Positions 15,082-24,345 of a DNA stretch of 64,000 nt are shown in pieces (within the stretch, counting starts at the first letter, position 1; every line of letters begins with the position of its first letter). The translations under genes and the position numbers were made by a program. The notes under the pieces are model-generated. The model was not told the DNA's origin, made no database searches, and saw only the letters and a program-made list of their open reading frames with translations. The stretch lies in the NCBI GenBank assembly GCA_964504335.1, contig CAZDET010000017.1, positions 1 through 64,000 of the forward strand, given 5' to 3'. The stretch comes from CAZDET01 sp964504335 (GTDB lineage Bacteria > Bacteroidota > Bacteroidia > Chitinophagales > Saprospiraceae).

Positions 15082-17607
15082 TTAAAACTCAAACCGTGCC
15101 CGAAGGTTGATTCGCCGGCTGGTTAGCTGGTTGGGGATCGCGTATTGCTGATTGAAGACTGTTTTGATCCAGGTATTGCCCGCCTGGTTTTCGACTTGCA
15201 TCAAATTAAAGACTTCCAGGCTGACCCAAGCCCGGCGGGTGAAGCCGAAAAAGGGATTGGGGCGCCGGTTCTGTTCGCGATCGTAGAGTAGCACGGAGAA
15301 GCCGATATCCACGCGGTGATAAGTGTCGAATCGGTAGGTGTTGCGAAACACGCGGTTGTTTTCCGGAATGCCAAACGGCAGCCCCGAACCGACGGTAAAG
15401 CGCAAGTTCATTTTAAAGTTTTCGTTGCTGCGCAGATAATCCTGGAAAAACATGGAGAGCTGAAAGAGCTGGTCGGTGGGCCGGGGTACATCATCTACGG
15501 GCTGGCCTTCGGCCTGGCCCACTTCGCGTTCGAGGTGCTGGACGCCGAGTAGGTTCTCCCGGGCCCGCAACAGACTCAGGTTAATCCAGCTTTCAGCACC
15601 CGGCACAAATTCGCCGTTGATCCGAAAGTCGATACCTGCCACGTAACCCTCAGCGTCGTTTTGGCCGCTGTAGCGAATGCGCACGTTTTCGATTTCATAG
15701 CTAACTAAATCCGTTAGGCGCTTGTAGTAGGCCTCGGTGATGAAGCGGAACTTCTTGGGGTTTTTCTTACCCATATAAAAATCGTACGTCAGCCCGCCTA
15801 GTACGTGAATCGATTTTTGCGATAGCAAATTGGTGTTGACCTGCCCGTCGAAGCCGCGCATTTCCCGATAGAAGGGTGGTTGGACATACACGCCCCCCGC
15901 CAGACGGTAGCTGATGTCTCGCTTGGTATTCAGGGGTTTGTACAGCATTTGTACCCTCGGCGAGAGATTGAATTCACCGTTGAGATCCCAGTAAGTAGCT
16001 CGCACCCCCCCGGAAATCCGCAACTCACTCTTCCCGGCAATCCGCCGGGTGTAGGTATCCTGGAAATAGGCCGAAATGCGGTTGGAACGCAGTTGATTGT
16101 TCGATTTCAAGATGTTGTTGAGCAGCACCGAGTTCGTATCGAAAGGGAGGGAATAGCCGGCCGAATCGAGGCGCTCCCACTCGTTAATGCGGTCGTCAAT
16201 GCGTTCGTGTTGTACCTGAGCGCTCCATTGCAAGAAGTGGCTTCGGGTGTTGTTGCCTTCGTTATTTTCGAACTCTAATCCGCCTTTCAGTTCGGTGTTG
16301 TATATCTGTAGGTCGAGGAAATTGCGGACGAAGTCCTGTTCGTCGCCGCTACCCAATTCGGCGAGGACTTCGCCGAAGTTGCTGCTGCCGAGGTTGGAGT
16401 CGATTTCCCGCAAACTGTAGCTGCCGGTGATATCGATGCGTTCGTTTTCATCGCTGCGAAACGCAGAGGCAAGTAACTTGAGGAAGAAGGGATTGCGGCT
16501 GCGTTCGGGGAGGTAGGTAAGCGATACGCCCCCCATTTGAGTCGTAAAATCGTCGACTTCCCGGCCTTCGAAGACGCTGAATAGATTGAGGGAAAAATTG
16601 ATCAACCCGAAGGCGGTGTTGCGCTCCGTGGGCTCAAATTCGTATACCGCCCGGTTGTAATTTCCGATGATGCCCAGCTGCAGGTCGCGCCGCAAATCGT
16701 AGGTCAGGTAGGCCTGCACATCACTAAAATCGGTGATGTATTCGCCCTCCGTATCGAGCGATCCGAGCAGATACGCAGTGGTTTTGTATCGCCCACCAAG
16801 CAGAAATCGCAAGCGGCGGTAGCTGTCTTTGCTCGGGGCAATACTCCCTTCTACGTGAGCGGAGCCGCCCAAAAAGCTGCCCTCCACAGACGCCCGCAAG
16901 CTATCCGGCCGCTTGTATTTGATGTCGAGTACACTGGACAGTTTGTCGCCGTAGCGCGCCTCGAACCCGCCGGAGGAAAACGAAAGCGTTTGAATCAGGT
17001 CGAGGTTGGCAAACGTCAATCCTTCCTGTTGGCCCGCCCGGATGAGCTGGGGGCGGTAGATGGCAAAGTCGTTGACGTACACCAGGTTTTCATCGTAATT
17101 CCCACCGCGCACGTTGTACTGCGAGGTTAATTCTCCGCCTGATCCACTGCTGACGCCCAGCGCAATGTGTGGAAGGATACTTTCCAGGTTGCCCGTGGTG
17201 GTAGGGAGTAGGCGCAGCTCTTCGACCGTCTCCCGGATCATGCCGCCTTCCTGAATTTCGCTTTCCCTTACAATGACCTCCACTTCACTCTCGGCGGGGG
17301 CCAGGCTGACATCGATCTGTTTGCTGCTGCCCGCCGGTAAGGGACGCACCTCCGTGCGGGTATCCTTGAAGCCGATACGGGTAAATACCAGCGTAAATGC
17401 GGTATCGGCGGGCACGCGGATGGCGTAGCGCCCATTGTCCGCACTTTCTACGGCCGTGGAAGTCCCGAGAATGTAGACGGTTACCAGTTCTATCGGTTGG
17501 TCTGATACGGCGTCCGTAATCCGACCGGTAATGGTAGCCGAACCTACCTGAGCGAACGCAGTAGTGGCAATGCAAAGCAGAAATAACGAGCAAATCGTAC
17601 GCATCAT
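15082..17607 (-). CDS. TonB-dependent outer-membrane receptor with carboxypeptidase-like regulatory domain
   Basis: 841 aa. Signal peptide 1-20 (ends TTAFAQ), then a beta-sandwich CarboxypepD-regulatory-like domain (about 25-110, GRITDAVSDQPIELVTVY), a plug with YNVRGGNYDENLVYVND and GGFEARYGDKLSSVLDI, and a long beta-barrel that ends NLRARFEF with the terminal aromatic needed for BAM insertion. It imports an unknown substrate using TonB/ExbBD energy. No SusD partner is encoded beside it, so it is a solitary receptor rather than a SusC/D pair. A two-component system lies upstream across an octamer-palindrome intergenic. Confidence 0.93.
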   Translation of the reverse strand: MMRTICSLFLLCIATTAFAQVGSATITGRITDAVSDQPIELVTVYILGTSTAVESADNGRYAIRVPADTAFTLVFTRIGFKDTRTEVRPLPAGSSKQIDVSLAPAESEVEVIVRESEIQEGGMIRETVEELRLLPTTTGNLESILPHIALGVSSGSGGELTSQYNVRGGNYDENLVYVNDFAIYRPQLIRAGQQEGLTFANLDLIQTLSFSSGGFEARYGDKLSSVLDIKYKRPDSLRASVEGSFLGGSAHVEGSIAPSKDSYRRLRFLLGGRYKTTAYLLGSLDTEGEYITDFSDVQAYLTYDLRRDLQLGIIGNYNRAVYEFEPTERNTAFGLINFSLNLFSVFEGREVDDFTTQMGGVSLTYLPERSRNPFFLKLLASAFRSDENERIDITGSYSLREIDSNLGSSNFGEVLAELGSGDEQDFVRNFLDLQIYNTELKGGLEFENNEGNNTRSHFLQWSAQVQHERIDDRINEWERLDSAGYSLPFDTNSVLLNNILKSNNQLRSNRISAYFQDTYTRRIAGKSELRISGGVRATYWDLNGEFNLSPRVQMLYKPLNTKRDISYRLAGGVYVQPPFYREMRGFDGQVNTNLLSQKSIHVLGGLTYDFYMGKKNPKKFRFITEAYYKRLTDLVSYEIENVRIRYSGQNDAEGYVAGIDFRINGEFVPGAESWINLSLLRARENLLGVQHLEREVGQAEGQPVDDVPRPTDQLFQLSMFFQDYLRSNENFKMNLRFTVGSGLPFGIPENNRVFRNTYRFDTYHRVDIGFSVLLYDREQNRRPNPFFGFTRRAWVSLEVFNLMQVENQAGNTWIKTVFNQQYAIPNQLTSRRINLRARFEF

Positions 17608-17652
17608 GGAGAAGCCTTAGCTAGTAGAGGGGCAAAAGTCGGGAAAATTTGG

Positions 17653-17797
17653 TTCGTTAGTTCGTCGCTTCGTTAGTTCTTTAGTTACCTGCTAACCAAA
17701 ATTCTACTTTTTGTAAATAGGAAGGCTGTAAGGGGCTGACATCTAATGCACTAAAGACCTAACATTTAACGAGCTAATTTATAGCGAACTACTTACC
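17653..17797. repeat. Two octamer-step arms forming a long imperfect hairpin
   Basis: Left arm 17653-17692 is built of 8-bp steps (TTCGTTAG, TTCGTCGC, TTCGTTAG, TTCTTTAG). Right arm 17743-17797 repeats CTAAnnnn steps such as CTAATGCA and CTAAAGAC. GTTAGTTCTTTAGT (17672-17685) pairs with ACTAAAGACCTAAC (17750-17763) with one mismatch, enclosing about 64 bp. The tract fills the 185-bp space between the receptor start and the response-regulator stop. Confidence 0.75.
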
Positions 17798-18482
17798 CCC
17801 TCACCACCTCCAACACAAACCCACTCCCGTACACATTCCGAATCCGGATACCCTCGTCGTGGCGGAGGTATTTGCGCAGGCGGCTGACGAAGACGTCCAT
17901 GCTGCGGCGGGTAAAGTAGTCGTTTTGGCCCCAGATGGTTCTTAAGACTTGCTCGCGGGGGAGGATGTGGCCATCGCTTTCGACCAGCAATTCCAGCAGG
18001 TGGCTTTCGCGCTCGGTCAGCGTGCGCTTTTCGCGGCTATGAAGTAGCAATTGTTTAGAGGGGACAAAGCGATAGGAGCCAATCGGGTAGACGGGTGCTT
18101 CCGGCGGGGTAGGGGAGGAATCGCTGCGACGCAACACGGCTCGAATCCGGGCGATTAGTTCTTCTTCATCGACTGGTTTAGTAATGTAATCGTCGGCTCC
18201 AAGAGCAAAGCCGCGCAATTTATCGGCCTTCATGGTTCGTGCAGTGAGGAAAAGTAGTGGTTGGCGGGGCTGACGGCGGCGTAATTCCCGTGCCAGTGTG
18301 AACCCATCCAAATCGGGTAGCCCCACATCTATCAGGCAGCAGTCGAAGGGAAGCTTGGTAAATGCCTGCAGGGCCGACTGAAAATCCGTGGTCCATTGCA
18401 CGTCGAAAGCCTGGAATTGAAGGTATTCATAGAGGGCGTATCCCAATGCCCGATCGTCCTCGATTAATAAGATACTTGCCAT
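17793..18482 (-). CDS. OmpR/PhoB-family response regulator
   Basis: 229 aa. Receiver domain with acidic pocket E8-D9-D10, phospho-acceptor Asp52 (LIDVGLPDLDGF), the Thr in LFLTART and the Lys in ITKPVDEEEL, then a winged-helix DNA-binding domain (about 130-226) with LTERESHLLELLVE and RRSMDVFVSRLRKYL. I start at ATG 18482, 5 bp after the kinase stop; the open frame upstream of it overlaps the kinase gene and encodes no conserved residues. The protein ends GFVLEVVRG: the last residues are encoded by an octamer-like word (GAGGTGGTGA) that also ends the flippase at 58068. Confidence 0.95.
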   Translation of the reverse strand: MASILLIEDDRALGYALYEYLQFQAFDVQWTTDFQSALQAFTKLPFDCCLIDVGLPDLDGFTLARELRRRQPRQPLLFLTARTMKADKLRGFALGADDYITKPVDEEELIARIRAVLRRSDSSPTPPEAPVYPIGSYRFVPSKQLLLHSREKRTLTERESHLLELLVESDGHILPREQVLRTIWGQNDYFTRRSMDVFVSRLRKYLRHDEGIRIRNVYGSGFVLEVVRG

Positions 18483-18487
18483 GGTGC

Positions 18488-19720
18488 TTATTTTGGTAAG
18501 AAAAGACTGAACACCGCTCCCCCGCCCGGCCGGGCGTGTACGCGCACCCGCCCTCCCTGTGCTCGAATTACGGTACGTACATAGTGAAGTCCGAGTCCGT
18601 AGCCGGGGCGGTGGGCAGCTGAGGGCATCCGCGCATATTTGCGAAAAATAGCCCGGCGGTGGGCGCGCGGAACCCCGGGGCCGCGGTCGGCGACTCCGAT
18701 CACCCACCAATTGGCTTTTTCGGTTAGCAATACTCGGATATGGGGGCTACTTCCCTGGTATTTAAAGGCATTGTCGAGCAGGTTGAACAGACTCTGGCGC
18801 AGGTGATGGGCATCGCCGACAATCCATGCAGCCTCGGGCTCCAGGCACCATTCGACCTGGGCCTCTTCGGTAAGAGCGCGTTCGGCTACTTCCGGCCGAA
18901 TTTCTCCAATCAACTGCACTAAATCCACTTCTTCCCACCGCAGTGGGAGGGAGGGCCGGTCCTGGCGGGCGAGCTCGAGGAGCCGTTCGGTTACGGTAAG
19001 GAGCCGCCGGTTTTGCGTTCGGGCGTGTTGAAGGTGTTGCAGCGCCTGGGAATCTTGTCGTTGCTGAATGGCTTCCATACCCAACCGCAAGAAAAGCTGA
19101 TTGGAAAAAATGGGGGTTTTGAGCTCGTGCGTTAGATGATCGATGAAATTGGTCTTGGCCCGATCGAGCTGCTGCAATCGGCGAACGCCGAGGAAGAGCA
19201 ACCAGGCCCCGCTCAAAATCAACATACAGGACAGACCACCCACCCATAATTCAGTTGACAATTCCGATAACAACTGGCGAATCGGGTGAACCGGCTGGAC
19301 CGCCAGTTCCATCGAGCAAAAGCAACGAGATTGAACAGCATGGCCGATTAATGCTTTGTGATACGTCCAACCAACAGCCGACGGGTCAAATCCCGGGGAC
19401 GCCCAGAGCGGAGGAGCGGTTGAGCTTTGCCGGAAGGCAAATGCCGCTGAACTCAGGCCCAGCCATTGTTGCAGGCTATCCTGCAATCGGCTTTCCTGTT
19501 CCGGGGTAAGGTTTCTCGCCTCCCGGCTGATCGCGGGCAGTAAGTCGATAGTGTTCGGCGATTGTTCCAGCCGGGCCACTGTTGAATCGAGTGCCCGTTG
19601 ATACCGGTGCTCCAGAAACTGTTTTTCCAAGAATAAGCCCGCCCGGAGCCACTGGTACTGAAGGCCCAGCAAGGTGATCAGTCCACCCAGTATTAATCCG
19701 GCGGCAATCCAATAGCGCAT
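18488..19720 (-). CDS. Sensor histidine kinase
   Basis: 410-aa inner-membrane kinase: TM1 at residues 5-25, an about 130-residue periplasmic sensor, TM2 at 158-178, a HisKA domain with phospho-acceptor His198 (HLTHELKTP) and a HATPase domain with N-box NLLDNAFKY, G1 DRGPGVP and G2 GYGLGLHYV. There is no HAMP domain between TM2 and the H-box, as in many Bacteroidota kinases. It is encoded 5 bp before its response regulator, making a standard two-component operon. The signal is unknown. Confidence 0.95.
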   Translation of the reverse strand: MRYWIAAGLILGGLITLLGLQYQWLRAGLFLEKQFLEHRYQRALDSTVARLEQSPNTIDLLPAISREARNLTPEQESRLQDSLQQWLGLSSAAFAFRQSSTAPPLWASPGFDPSAVGWTYHKALIGHAVQSRCFCSMELAVQPVHPIRQLLSELSTELWVGGLSCMLILSGAWLLFLGVRRLQQLDRAKTNFIDHLTHELKTPIFSNQLFLRLGMEAIQQRQDSQALQHLQHARTQNRRLLTVTERLLELARQDRPSLPLRWEEVDLVQLIGEIRPEVAERALTEEAQVEWCLEPEAAWIVGDAHHLRQSLFNLLDNAFKYQGSSPHIRVLLTEKANWWVIGVADRGPGVPRAHRRAIFRKYARMPSAAHRPGYGLGLHYVRTVIRAQGGRVRVHARPGGGAVFSLFLPK

Positions 19721-19815
19721 GCCTGTGGTTGTCTACCAAAGACTACGCTTGCCATCCCCAAAGTTGGCTCCAGAAAGTTGTAATTAACCTTTATTTGGCA
19801 TTTCGAGTACGCTGG

Positions 19816-20877
19816 TCAGGCGTCGCGCCCGCCGAATTCCCGTCCCACCATTTGCCAAACGGTTATGAAAAGTGCCGCGATCACCGGTCCGATCACAAAT
19901 CCGGACAGGCCGAACCAGGCAATCCCACCCAGAGTAGTTATTAGCACAAGGTAATCCGGCATGCGCGTGTCGCGCCCAACGAGCAACGGACGCAATAGGT
20001 TATCCACCAAGCCAATACCGAGCGACCCCACAATAACAATGGCAATGGCCTTTCCGTAATCGCCCATGATGGCGAGTGTAATGGCTGTGGGCACCCAGAT
20101 GATGCCCGCGCCGGCCACCGGCAGCAAAGACAGCATGCCCATCGCTACGCCCCAAAGCAGGGCAGCGGGAATGCCGACGATCCAGAATAGGATACCTCCC
20201 ATCGTTCCCTGTACAATGGCTACGACTAAGGTCCCCTTCAGCGTTGCCTTCGCTACGGTGCCGAAGCGGTTAAACAGAATGCGTTCCCGACGATTGCCCA
20301 TCGGCAGGGCATTGACGATGGCGTTCATTAGGGAATGGCCGTCTCTGAAGAAAAAGAATAGTAAGTAGAGGACCACTGATGCTTGAATGAGAAAATTGAT
20401 GGCATTCTGGGTTAAAAGAAAGGCCCGATCCGCGATAAAACTGGTGACTTGCAGGGCCGTGTTGCTGATATTCTCCCGAAGCCTCGCCGTGTCGATGTTA
20501 AATCGTTCCAAAAAGGACTCGACCTGGGGAATGCGGGTCTCCACGTATTCAATCACAAAAGAGGGGTTGATTTCCCCGGATTGTATACGTTGGTAGAGCC
20601 CCACGGCCTGATCGATCAGTGCCACCATGATGCCCAACACTGGGAGCAGGACAAACAGTAGAATAAGGATGGTCATGACAGTAGCGGCCAGCGAATCTCG
20701 TCCCTTCAACACTACCCGCAGCCGCCGGTACGTTCGGTGGAAAATGATCGTCAGGACAATCGCCCAAAAAGTAGACAGCAGAAACTGCCCGATCAGCCCG
20801 AAGAAGCTGACGGTTACCAGGGCCACCAGGATGAAAAAAAAGTTCTGCCGGATGGGGGTGTTGATTGGGGAAGGCAT
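19816..20877 (-). CDS. AI-2E family transporter (PerM/YdiK-like)
   Basis: 353 aa with 7-8 membrane helices, two near the N-terminus (about 12-45), one near 65-85 and a cluster from 150 onward, with the family's GxxP-like hairpin LPVAGAGIIWVP and a tail SGFVIGPVIAALFITVW. The family includes TqsA-type exporters and Na+/H+ antiporters, so the AI-2E name does not prove autoinducer transport. It is preceded by an inverted-repeat octamer element that directly abuts its start region. Confidence 0.88.
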   Translation of the reverse strand: MPSPINTPIRQNFFFILVALVTVSFFGLIGQFLLSTFWAIVLTIIFHRTYRRLRVVLKGRDSLAATVMTILILLFVLLPVLGIMVALIDQAVGLYQRIQSGEINPSFVIEYVETRIPQVESFLERFNIDTARLRENISNTALQVTSFIADRAFLLTQNAINFLIQASVVLYLLFFFFRDGHSLMNAIVNALPMGNRRERILFNRFGTVAKATLKGTLVVAIVQGTMGGILFWIVGIPAALLWGVAMGMLSLLPVAGAGIIWVPTAITLAIMGDYGKAIAIVIVGSLGIGLVDNLLRPLLVGRDTRMPDYLVLITTLGGIAWFGLSGFVIGPVIAALFITVWQMVGREFGGRDA

Positions 20878-20880
20878 GTA

Positions 20881-20953
20881 TTAGTTCGTTAGATTTTAGA
20901 ATTTAGGCAGTTGAACCCTACCAAGATCTAAAGAACTAAAATCTAAGGGCTAA
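20881..20953. repeat. Inverted octamer-step repeat between two minus-strand genes
   Basis: TTAGATTTTAG (20889-20899) and CTAAAATCTAA (20936-20946) are perfect 11-bp inverted copies, extended to about 26 bp by 8-bp steps on each side (TTAGTTCG then TTAGATTT; CTAAAGAA then CTAAAATC). The right arm touches the stop codon of the HEPN gene; the left arm begins 4 bp upstream of the transporter start codon. There is no T-run, so it is not a classic terminator. Confidence 0.75.
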
Positions 20954-22275
20954 TCAGGTAGTCGAATTGCCTTAATCTCATAACCTTCATAACTGGGCAT
21001 GTCATAAAGCACGATTCGGCCCTTCTCGATGAGGATATTGACGAGCGAATAAGTCGTACCGATGGCGAAGCCTTTGTTGGCGAGGTAGGTGGTGACAAAC
21101 CACTTTAGCCCCACGTATTCGGTGTAGCTGAGGTTTTGAGCGTCGTGGAGTTCCTGAAGGATTTCGTCTTCGGTAATGATCCTCGTGCCTTGGTGAACGC
21201 GGAGGCTGGTGCCCGGCAATTGAATCTTGCCGATCACCTTTGGGCCGTGGAGTTTTACCCGGTTATCGACGGTCGCATCCACTTCCGGGACCGATATGCC
21301 ATTCTTGGTTTCCGTATCCGTTTCGCTATCGAATAAGGCGTTGATACTAGCCTGGCGGATGGCTTCCTTTTCTTCCAGGCTAAATACAAACTGATCGATT
21401 TGACTTTCGGCCTCCCGTATGATGGTTTGGAGGCGTTCGGAAAGCACCAGCCCGCGTTCGAGTTCTGACAGAAAGAAGGTGGCGTGGTGAGCGACCTTGT
21501 TGCGGATGCGCGACATTTCCTTCCACATTCCTTCAAAATTCTTGTCGCGAAACAATGCTTTAAAATACTTGGTGTAATTGCCGCGCAGCTCTGATTTGAA
21601 AAGCTCCAGGTCTTCCAGGGATTCGATTTGCATCAGCTTTTCCACGACCAGCTCCGGCTGGTTGAACCCGGTACTTTGCTTGTAGATGAGCAGCCCTAGA
21701 TCGTCAAAATCGGCAAATTCGATATCGGCGTCGATGAAATAACTGAACGGGTTGGCCCGATTGCGCAAGCGGTTGTTGATCTTTTCGATCATTCTTGGGG
21801 TGGCGGTTACTTCCCACCAATCAAGGCCCACTCGTTGAATGAAAAACTTGATCAGGTAGCGCCGCAGCAGGTTTTCGACAATATTGATCTCCGGGTAGAG
21901 CTTATTGGCGATGGCGGTGGAGATGTCGTCCTGTAAAATGCGGATATGCTTAAAGCGCAGGTTTTCACGCAAATGCCGCAGAATGCGCTGCCGGAAAGCC
22001 TCCAGAATCGTGAAGGCTTCCGTTTCGATGCGCAAGATAAAGGCCGATTCAATGAACCCGGTCAGCATTTTACTGGTATCAACGGAGTAAATGCGAATAC
22101 TCAGACCACCGATGGGTTCTTCCAGCACATTGATACCCATGTGCTGATGTTCTTTTGGTTCTTGGTTATTCCAAAGAGAGGCACTGAAGGCCAGAGCGCG
22201 GATGAGCGCCTGCTCGGAGTGAATGTCTTCCGGGTCGACGCAAAATATTTCAAAACAATACTTTTCAGCAGTCAT
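20950..22275 (-). CDS. HEPN-motif protein with C-terminal winged-helix-like domain
   Basis: 441 aa, no signal peptide or TM. The middle helical region contains MSRIRNKVAHHATFF, the Rx4-6H active-site motif of HEPN domains (Arg near 257, His near 263), found in toxin RNases and in Swt1/Apea-like proteins. The C-terminal 75 residues (DEILQELHDAQNLSYTEYVG, then TTYSLVNILIEKGRIVLYD) look like a winged helix, possibly OST-HTH-like. The N-terminal third includes AFTILEAFRQRILRHLREN and is alpha/beta. No obvious antitoxin partner is adjacent, so a stand-alone RNA-related or defence role is only a possibility. Confidence 0.6.
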   Translation of the reverse strand: MTAEKYCFEIFCVDPEDIHSEQALIRALAFSASLWNNQEPKEHQHMGINVLEEPIGGLSIRIYSVDTSKMLTGFIESAFILRIETEAFTILEAFRQRILRHLRENLRFKHIRILQDDISTAIANKLYPEINIVENLLRRYLIKFFIQRVGLDWWEVTATPRMIEKINNRLRNRANPFSYFIDADIEFADFDDLGLLIYKQSTGFNQPELVVEKLMQIESLEDLELFKSELRGNYTKYFKALFRDKNFEGMWKEMSRIRNKVAHHATFFLSELERGLVLSERLQTIIREAESQIDQFVFSLEEKEAIRQASINALFDSETDTETKNGISVPEVDATVDNRVKLHGPKVIGKIQLPGTSLRVHQGTRIITEDEILQELHDAQNLSYTEYVGLKWFVTTYLANKGFAIGTTYSLVNILIEKGRIVLYDMPSYEGYEIKAIRLPD

Positions 22276-22367
22276 GGAATTACCTATTATATATAAACTA
22301 AATATTAAATCCGCCTTATCCTATTGGTAATAATAAGGTTTCGCTTCCAGTTGCCCAAATAGCAGCT

Positions 22368-22375
22368 TACCTTTG
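22368..22375 (+). promoter_or_regulatory. Bacteroidota -7 box for glgE
   Basis: TACCTTTG is a perfect match to the TAnnTTTG -7 element of the Bacteroidota primary sigma factor, 26 bp before the glgE start in a 126-bp divergent intergenic. Candidate upstream boxes (TTTCG near 22339, TTG at 22351) are not ideally spaced, so only the -7 box is called. Confidence 0.5.
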
Positions 22376-22401
22376 AATTCTCTCAACTACCCTTTCGATT
22401 C

Positions 22402-24345
22402 ATGCAGCATCGCACCGTAATTTCCAACGTACGTCCAGCTTTAAGTCAAGGTCGATTTTTCATTAAGCGAGTTGTTGGCGAGTCGCTCACCGTTTATGCC
22501 GATATATTCGGAGACGGGCACGACAAGATCCGCGCCGCACTGCTCTACAAGCACGAAGACGCCAATAATTGGACGGAGGTGATGATGAAGGATGAGGTGA
22601 ACGATGTGTGGAAGGCGACGATTCTGCTCGGGCGTCAGGGGTTCTACGATTACAAGATCGAGGCGTGGGTCGATCAGCTGCAGACCTGGTATTACGGCTT
22701 TCAGAAAAAAGCGGCCGTTGGCCAGGATATGGTCATCGAACTACAGATCGGCAGTAATTTGCTGAAAGCCAACGCTGAATTTTATCCCGGACAAGGAGAA
22801 GAGCAACTGCTCAAGGCCGCCGAACAACTGGAAGGGCAGTATAAATCGGCAATGGAAACCGTTAAGAGTGCCTACTTCCAGCAGTTGATCAATCGCTATC
22901 CACTCAAGCGGCACGTCACTACCTACGATCACAACCTGCGCATCCGTGTGGGGCGGCCGCGGGAGTTGTTCAGTACCTGGTATGAGATATTCCCGCGCTC
23001 GACCTCCCCGGATCCTTCCCGCCCGGGTACGTTTCGCGATGTGGAGCGGCTGTTGCCCCGGATTAAGGAAATGGGATTCGATGTACTGTACTTTCCACCC
23101 ATTCACCCAATTGGAAAAAAGAACCGCAAAGGCCGCAACAATAGCACTACCGCAATGCCGAGTGAACCGGGTAGCCCCTGGGCAATCGGCAGTGAGGAAG
23201 GTGGCCACAAAGCCATTCACTCCCAGTTGGGCACTCTCGAAGATTATCAGCACCTTATCAAAGAAGCGGAGCAGCACGGTATCGAGATAGCACTTGATCT
23301 CGCTTTTCAGTGTGCCCCCGATCACCCGTACATTCAGGAACATCCCGAATGGTTCAACTGGCGGCCCGATGGAACCATCGCCTACGCCGAAAACCCTCCG
23401 AAGAAGTACGAAGACATCGTCCCGATTGACTTCGAAACCGAGGATTGGAAGAATCTTTGGGAGGAGCTGCTCAGTGTAATCATGTACTGGTGCCAGGTAG
23501 GAGTGCGCCTCTTTCGGGTCGATAACCCCCATACCAAGCCCTACCGTTTTTGGGAATGGGCGATTGCTTCCGTACACAAGGAGTATCCGGATACGATTTT
23601 TCTCAGCGAAGCCTTTACGCGCCCGAAAGTAATGGCCGAACTAGCCAAGCGAGGATTTACGCAGTCCTACACCTACTTTACCTGGCGGCAGACCGCTTAC
23701 GAAATGCGCGAATACCTGACGGAACTCACGCAAACGGAGCTGCGCGAACACATGCGGCCCAATTTCTGGCCAAATACACCAGATATTCTGACCTATGAAA
23801 TGATGGGAGCGGGCCCGAATCAATTCGTAAAGCGCCTGCTACTGGCCGGTACGCTGTCGAGCAATTACGGCATGTACGCACCGGCCTACGAATTTATGGA
23901 GAATACGGGCAACCCGGTCACCGGTAAGGAAGAATACTACGATAGCGAGAAGTACGTCGTACGCCATTACGACTGGGATTTTCGCACCCGCGTTACCGAT
24001 GCCATCACGTTGCTCAATCGGATCCGCCGCGAGCAGCCGGCCCTGCAAACGACCTACAACATTCGCTTTACCGATACGGACAACGAACAACTCCTCAGCT
24101 ACGTCAAATGGAATGACGAAGGCAGCAATTTCATCTGGTGTATCGTCAATTTTGATCCTAATAATACCCAATCCGGCTGGGTGCAGCTTCCCCGCGATGT
24201 GTTTGGCAACCCCGCTGGGGCCAAACTCAGCGTGACGGACCTCCTATCCGGAGAGTCTTATGTCTGGGAGAGCGATTGGAATTTTGTGCTGCTGGACCCC
24301 AATCGGTGGCCGGCTCACATCATGCGCGTGGAGATTCAGGATTGA
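22402..24345 (+). CDS. glgE: Alpha-1,4-glucan:maltose-1-phosphate maltosyltransferase
   Basis: 647 aa. Extends alpha-glucan using maltose-1-phosphate, the last step of the TreS-Mak-GlgE route that links trehalose to glycogen. An N-terminal beta-sandwich (1-180) is followed by a GH13_3 TIM barrel with ELFSTWYEIFPRS, the GlgE-typical LYFPPIHPIGKKNRKG, nucleophile Asp374 in LFRVDNPHTKPYRFWEW and acid/base Glu403 in IFLSEAFTRP. Trehalose synthesis is encoded at 29.7 kb, but neither treS nor the maltokinase gene is in the window. Its last 26 bp overlap the convergent universal stress gene. Confidence 0.97.
   Translation: MQHRTVISNVRPALSQGRFFIKRVVGESLTVYADIFGDGHDKIRAALLYKHEDANNWTEVMMKDEVNDVWKATILLGRQGFYDYKIEAWVDQLQTWYYGFQKKAAVGQDMVIELQIGSNLLKANAEFYPGQGEEQLLKAAEQLEGQYKSAMETVKSAYFQQLINRYPLKRHVTTYDHNLRIRVGRPRELFSTWYEIFPRSTSPDPSRPGTFRDVERLLPRIKEMGFDVLYFPPIHPIGKKNRKGRNNSTTAMPSEPGSPWAIGSEEGGHKAIHSQLGTLEDYQHLIKEAEQHGIEIALDLAFQCAPDHPYIQEHPEWFNWRPDGTIAYAENPPKKYEDIVPIDFETEDWKNLWEELLSVIMYWCQVGVRLFRVDNPHTKPYRFWEWAIASVHKEYPDTIFLSEAFTRPKVMAELAKRGFTQSYTYFTWRQTAYEMREYLTELTQTELREHMRPNFWPNTPDILTYEMMGAGPNQFVKRLLLAGTLSSNYGMYAPAYEFMENTGNPVTGKEEYYDSEKYVVRHYDWDFRTRVTDAITLLNRIRREQPALQTTYNIRFTDTDNEQLLSYVKWNDEGSNFIWCIVNFDPNNTQSGWVQLPRDVFGNPAGAKLSVTDLLSGESYVWESDWNFVLLDPNRWPAHIMRVEIQD

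Noticed and set aside
22741..23577. 278-codon minus-strand frame
   Set aside because: Shadow of glgE, which is intact with both catalytic residues.
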